Below, piece after piece: positions 13,434 to 14,717 of a stretch of DNA of 14,717 nt. A program made the position numbers and the translations under genes. A model generated the notes under the pieces. It was not told where the DNA came from. It worked only from the letters and a program-made list of their open reading frames with translations, and made no database searches. The stretch spans positions 1-14,717 of the forward strand of contig CANQBY010000011.1 of assembly GCA_947589695.1 (NCBI GenBank), read 5' to 3'. Each line of letters opens with the position of its first letter. Position 1 is the stretch's first letter. The DNA comes from an uncultured Bacilli bacterium. Its GTDB lineage: Bacteria > Bacillota_I > Bacilli_A > RF39 > UBA660.

Positions 13434-14282
13434 TTATATCAATTTCTTATTAGCTTTAACTATCATATATATAGACATAGAAGTATTTATAATACATACA
13501 ACAAATCCCATTATGCTTGTCATTATCATTTTAAATTCACTATCGTTTGCTCCAAACTCTGATACCATAGCAACTTCTAAAGAAATCATTGCAATCATAG
13601 CAACAGTTAAGTTAATACATTTACTCGATGCTAAAAGTGGACTGTGATCTTTTTGATATTTGATTACATTTATAATGGCACTTATGATTAAATAAAAGTC
13701 ATACATAGCAACTATATAGATAATAAAGCCTGCATAGGTTATTTTTTGATTTTGTCTAATTATCAAAATTATCATACCTGTTAATACTAGATTTAGAAAT
13801 AATAGTATTATACCCGTTAATCTTAATTTTTTATATTCACTTTTTAATTTTTTGCCAACTTCATTTTTAATAGCTTTCACAATAGATAATTTCATTAAGC
13901 ATAGAATCAAATAATAAATAGCAAATGTGATAAACCACCACGACATATAATATATTCCTGTACCTAGTTTAAAAATACCATAAACAAAATGTAATAAAGT
14001 AGCAAATGCTAGACTATATTTGGTTATTAAAAGCTCGTGCTTTTTATAGAGCTCATAAGCTTTGGATTTCTTTATAGCATTATTACTAAATTCACATATC
14101 TTACAAAACCAAATAATAAATATAATTAAAGCATAAGTAGATAAAAGATAACTTATATAAGCAATAGGTGTATCTTCTAAATGACAACTAAAAACATAAA
14201 TAAGTAGTCCAAAAGCCAAATTAAATAAGAAAAATCCAATTATTTTACTCGGCACAAATAATTTGTTTAATATCTTTTTCAT
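13434..14282 (-). CDS. Multi-pass membrane protein of unknown function
   Basis: The 282-residue product has about eight predicted membrane segments (near 13-33, 40-60, 87-107, 112-132, 155-175, 183-205, 222-243 and 252-275). Short basic loops lie between them, such as the stretch around NNAIKKSKAYELYKK and KNEVGKKLKSEYKKLR. I see no motif that points to a transporter, enzyme or sensor class. Start is well supported on the minus strand: AGAGGTGTGAT (14283-14293) directly precedes the ATG, and TGGTATAAT lies upstream (14314-14306). It is convergent with the nuclease gene, 70 bases apart, and follows another membrane gene in the same direction but has its own promoter after that gene's terminator. 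Confidence 0.8.
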   Translation of the reverse strand: MKKILNKLFVPSKIIGFFLFNLAFGLLIYVFSCHLEDTPIAYISYLLSTYALIIFIIWFCKICEFSNNAIKKSKAYELYKKHELLITKYSLAFATLLHFVYGIFKLGTGIYYMSWWFITFAIYYLILCLMKLSIVKAIKNEVGKKLKSEYKKLRLTGIILLFLNLVLTGMIILIIRQNQKITYAGFIIYIVAMYDFYLIISAIINVIKYQKDHSPLLASSKCINLTVAMIAMISLEVAMVSEFGANDSEFKMIMTSIMGFVVCIINTSMSIYMIVKANKKLI

Positions 14283-14305
14283 ATCACACCTCTAACTATA
14301 TATAA

Positions 14306-14314
14306 ATTATACCA
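14306..14314 (-). promoter_or_regulatory. Extended -10 promoter of the minus-strand membrane gene
   Basis: TGGTATAAT on the minus strand; no convincing -35. Predicted start near 14299, leader about 17 bases. It lies just past the T run of the preceding terminator. Confidence 0.6.
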
Positions 14315-14321
14315 TTAAAAG

Positions 14322-14343
14322 AAAAAAGGAAGAATATTCTTCC
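14322..14343 (-). terminator. Intrinsic terminator between the two minus-strand membrane genes
   Basis: GGAAGAATATTCTTCC (14328-14343) is a perfect 16-base palindrome, followed on the minus strand by six Ts (14327-14322), then C and more Ts. It ends transcription of the gene that stops at 14354. Confidence 0.85.
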
Positions 14344-14353
14344 AAGTAAACAA

Positions 14354-14717
14354 CTAATCTTTGTTACTTTTTAAATAAGAATATATTGGATAGTTAAATA
14401 CACAGATAAGTAAACCAACAATACCTGTTATAATACCAATTAGTAAATCTGTTTTGGTTGGATCTCCAACCATTACTTTACTCATACCAAAGCCCATTAC
14501 TAAGGCACCAACTATTCCTATGCACCAAGTAAATATAATTCCCCAATTTATAGGGGCGTGTTCTTTTTTAGGATGATTACTTCTATAAACAGGAATAATG
14601 CAAAGTAGAATAATAAATCCTAAAATTGCTACAACAACACCTGCCTTAAACAAATCCCATTCAGGTATTAAACACATACACATACCTATTGCAAATACTA
14701 AACCACCAATAGTTCCT
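14354..14717 (-). CDS. Partial multi-pass membrane protein, N-terminus outside the window
   Basis: The reading frame stays open from the stop at 14354 to the window edge. The ATG at 14683 sits inside a hydrophobic stretch (GGLVFAIGMCMCLIPEW) and is probably internal, so the true start lies beyond 14717. About 120 residues are visible, with four likely membrane segments: one around that stretch, one at GVVVAILGFIILLCIIPVY, one at WGIIFTWCIGIVGALVMGFG and one at LLIGIITGIVGLLICVFNY. A basic loop, RSNHPKKEHAPINW, lies between the second and third. The family looks conserved in style, but I cannot name it. A strong terminator follows. Confidence 0.75.
   Translation of the reverse strand, partial: GTIGGLVFAIGMCMCLIPEWDLFKAGVVVAILGFIILLCIIPVYRSNHPKKEHAPINWGIIFTWCIGIVGALVMGFGMSKVMVGDPTKTDLLIGIITGIVGLLICVFNYPIYSYLKSNKD

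Overview
The window is chromosomal DNA from a low-G+C Gram-positive bacterium (Bacillota), visibly AT-rich, with TTA, ATT, AAA and GAA dominating the codons. Trp is written TGG throughout and no gene needs TGA as a sense codon, so the standard bacterial code applies and this is not a Mycoplasma-type code. The lineage appears to be endospore-forming: it carries sigG (forespore sigma factor), a ylmC/ymxH-family sporulation PRC-barrel gene and a yunB-type sporulation gene. The exact taxon cannot be named; an uncultured, gut-type Bacilli/Erysipelotrichia-like organism is a guess.

Layout. 1-903: an ORF6N-domain protein with a C-terminal phospholipase-D-like domain. 943-6068: a plus-strand block of priA (replication restart helicase), sigG, a small lipoprotein, ylmC, lspA (signal peptidase II) and rluD (23S pseudouridine synthase). 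This looks like a shortened version of the sigG-ylm-lspA-ylyB neighbourhood of Bacillus. 6069-6257: a gap with about 50-bp direct repeats. 6258-8231: a HerA-like hexameric ATPase with no NurA or SIR2 partner in view, converging on a tiny membrane-protein gene (8228-8548, minus). 8611-10480: a rhomboid protease followed at once by an rluB-type pseudouridine synthase. 10572-10847 (minus): a one-cluster ferredoxin with an unusual Cys/His-rich tail. 10956-12590: an acidic, C-terminally membrane-anchored protein of unknown function, then yunB. 12644-13363: a membrane-anchored non-specific nuclease of the EndA type. 13434-14717 (minus): two multi-pass membrane proteins of unknown function, the second cut by the window edge.

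Regulation. Nearly every transcription unit has a TGnTATAAT-type extended -10 box only 10-30 bases before its start codon, so leaders should be very short. Several ribosome sites are GAGGTGAT-like, extending the usual GGAGG toward the 3' end of 16S rRNA. Good intrinsic terminators follow the lipoprotein, rluB, the ferredoxin and the partial membrane gene. The most interesting regulatory structure is a long hairpin between priA and sigG that buries the sigG ribosome-binding site. A weak forespore-type promoter sits inside it, placed so that its transcript would lack the pairing arm.

I see no CRISPR array, tRNA, rRNA, insertion sequence or prophage block. I found no clearly new multi-gene system. 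The best candidates for new biology are the sigG leader switch, the ferredoxin tail, the unknown acidic gene beside yunB and the lone HerA-like ATPase.
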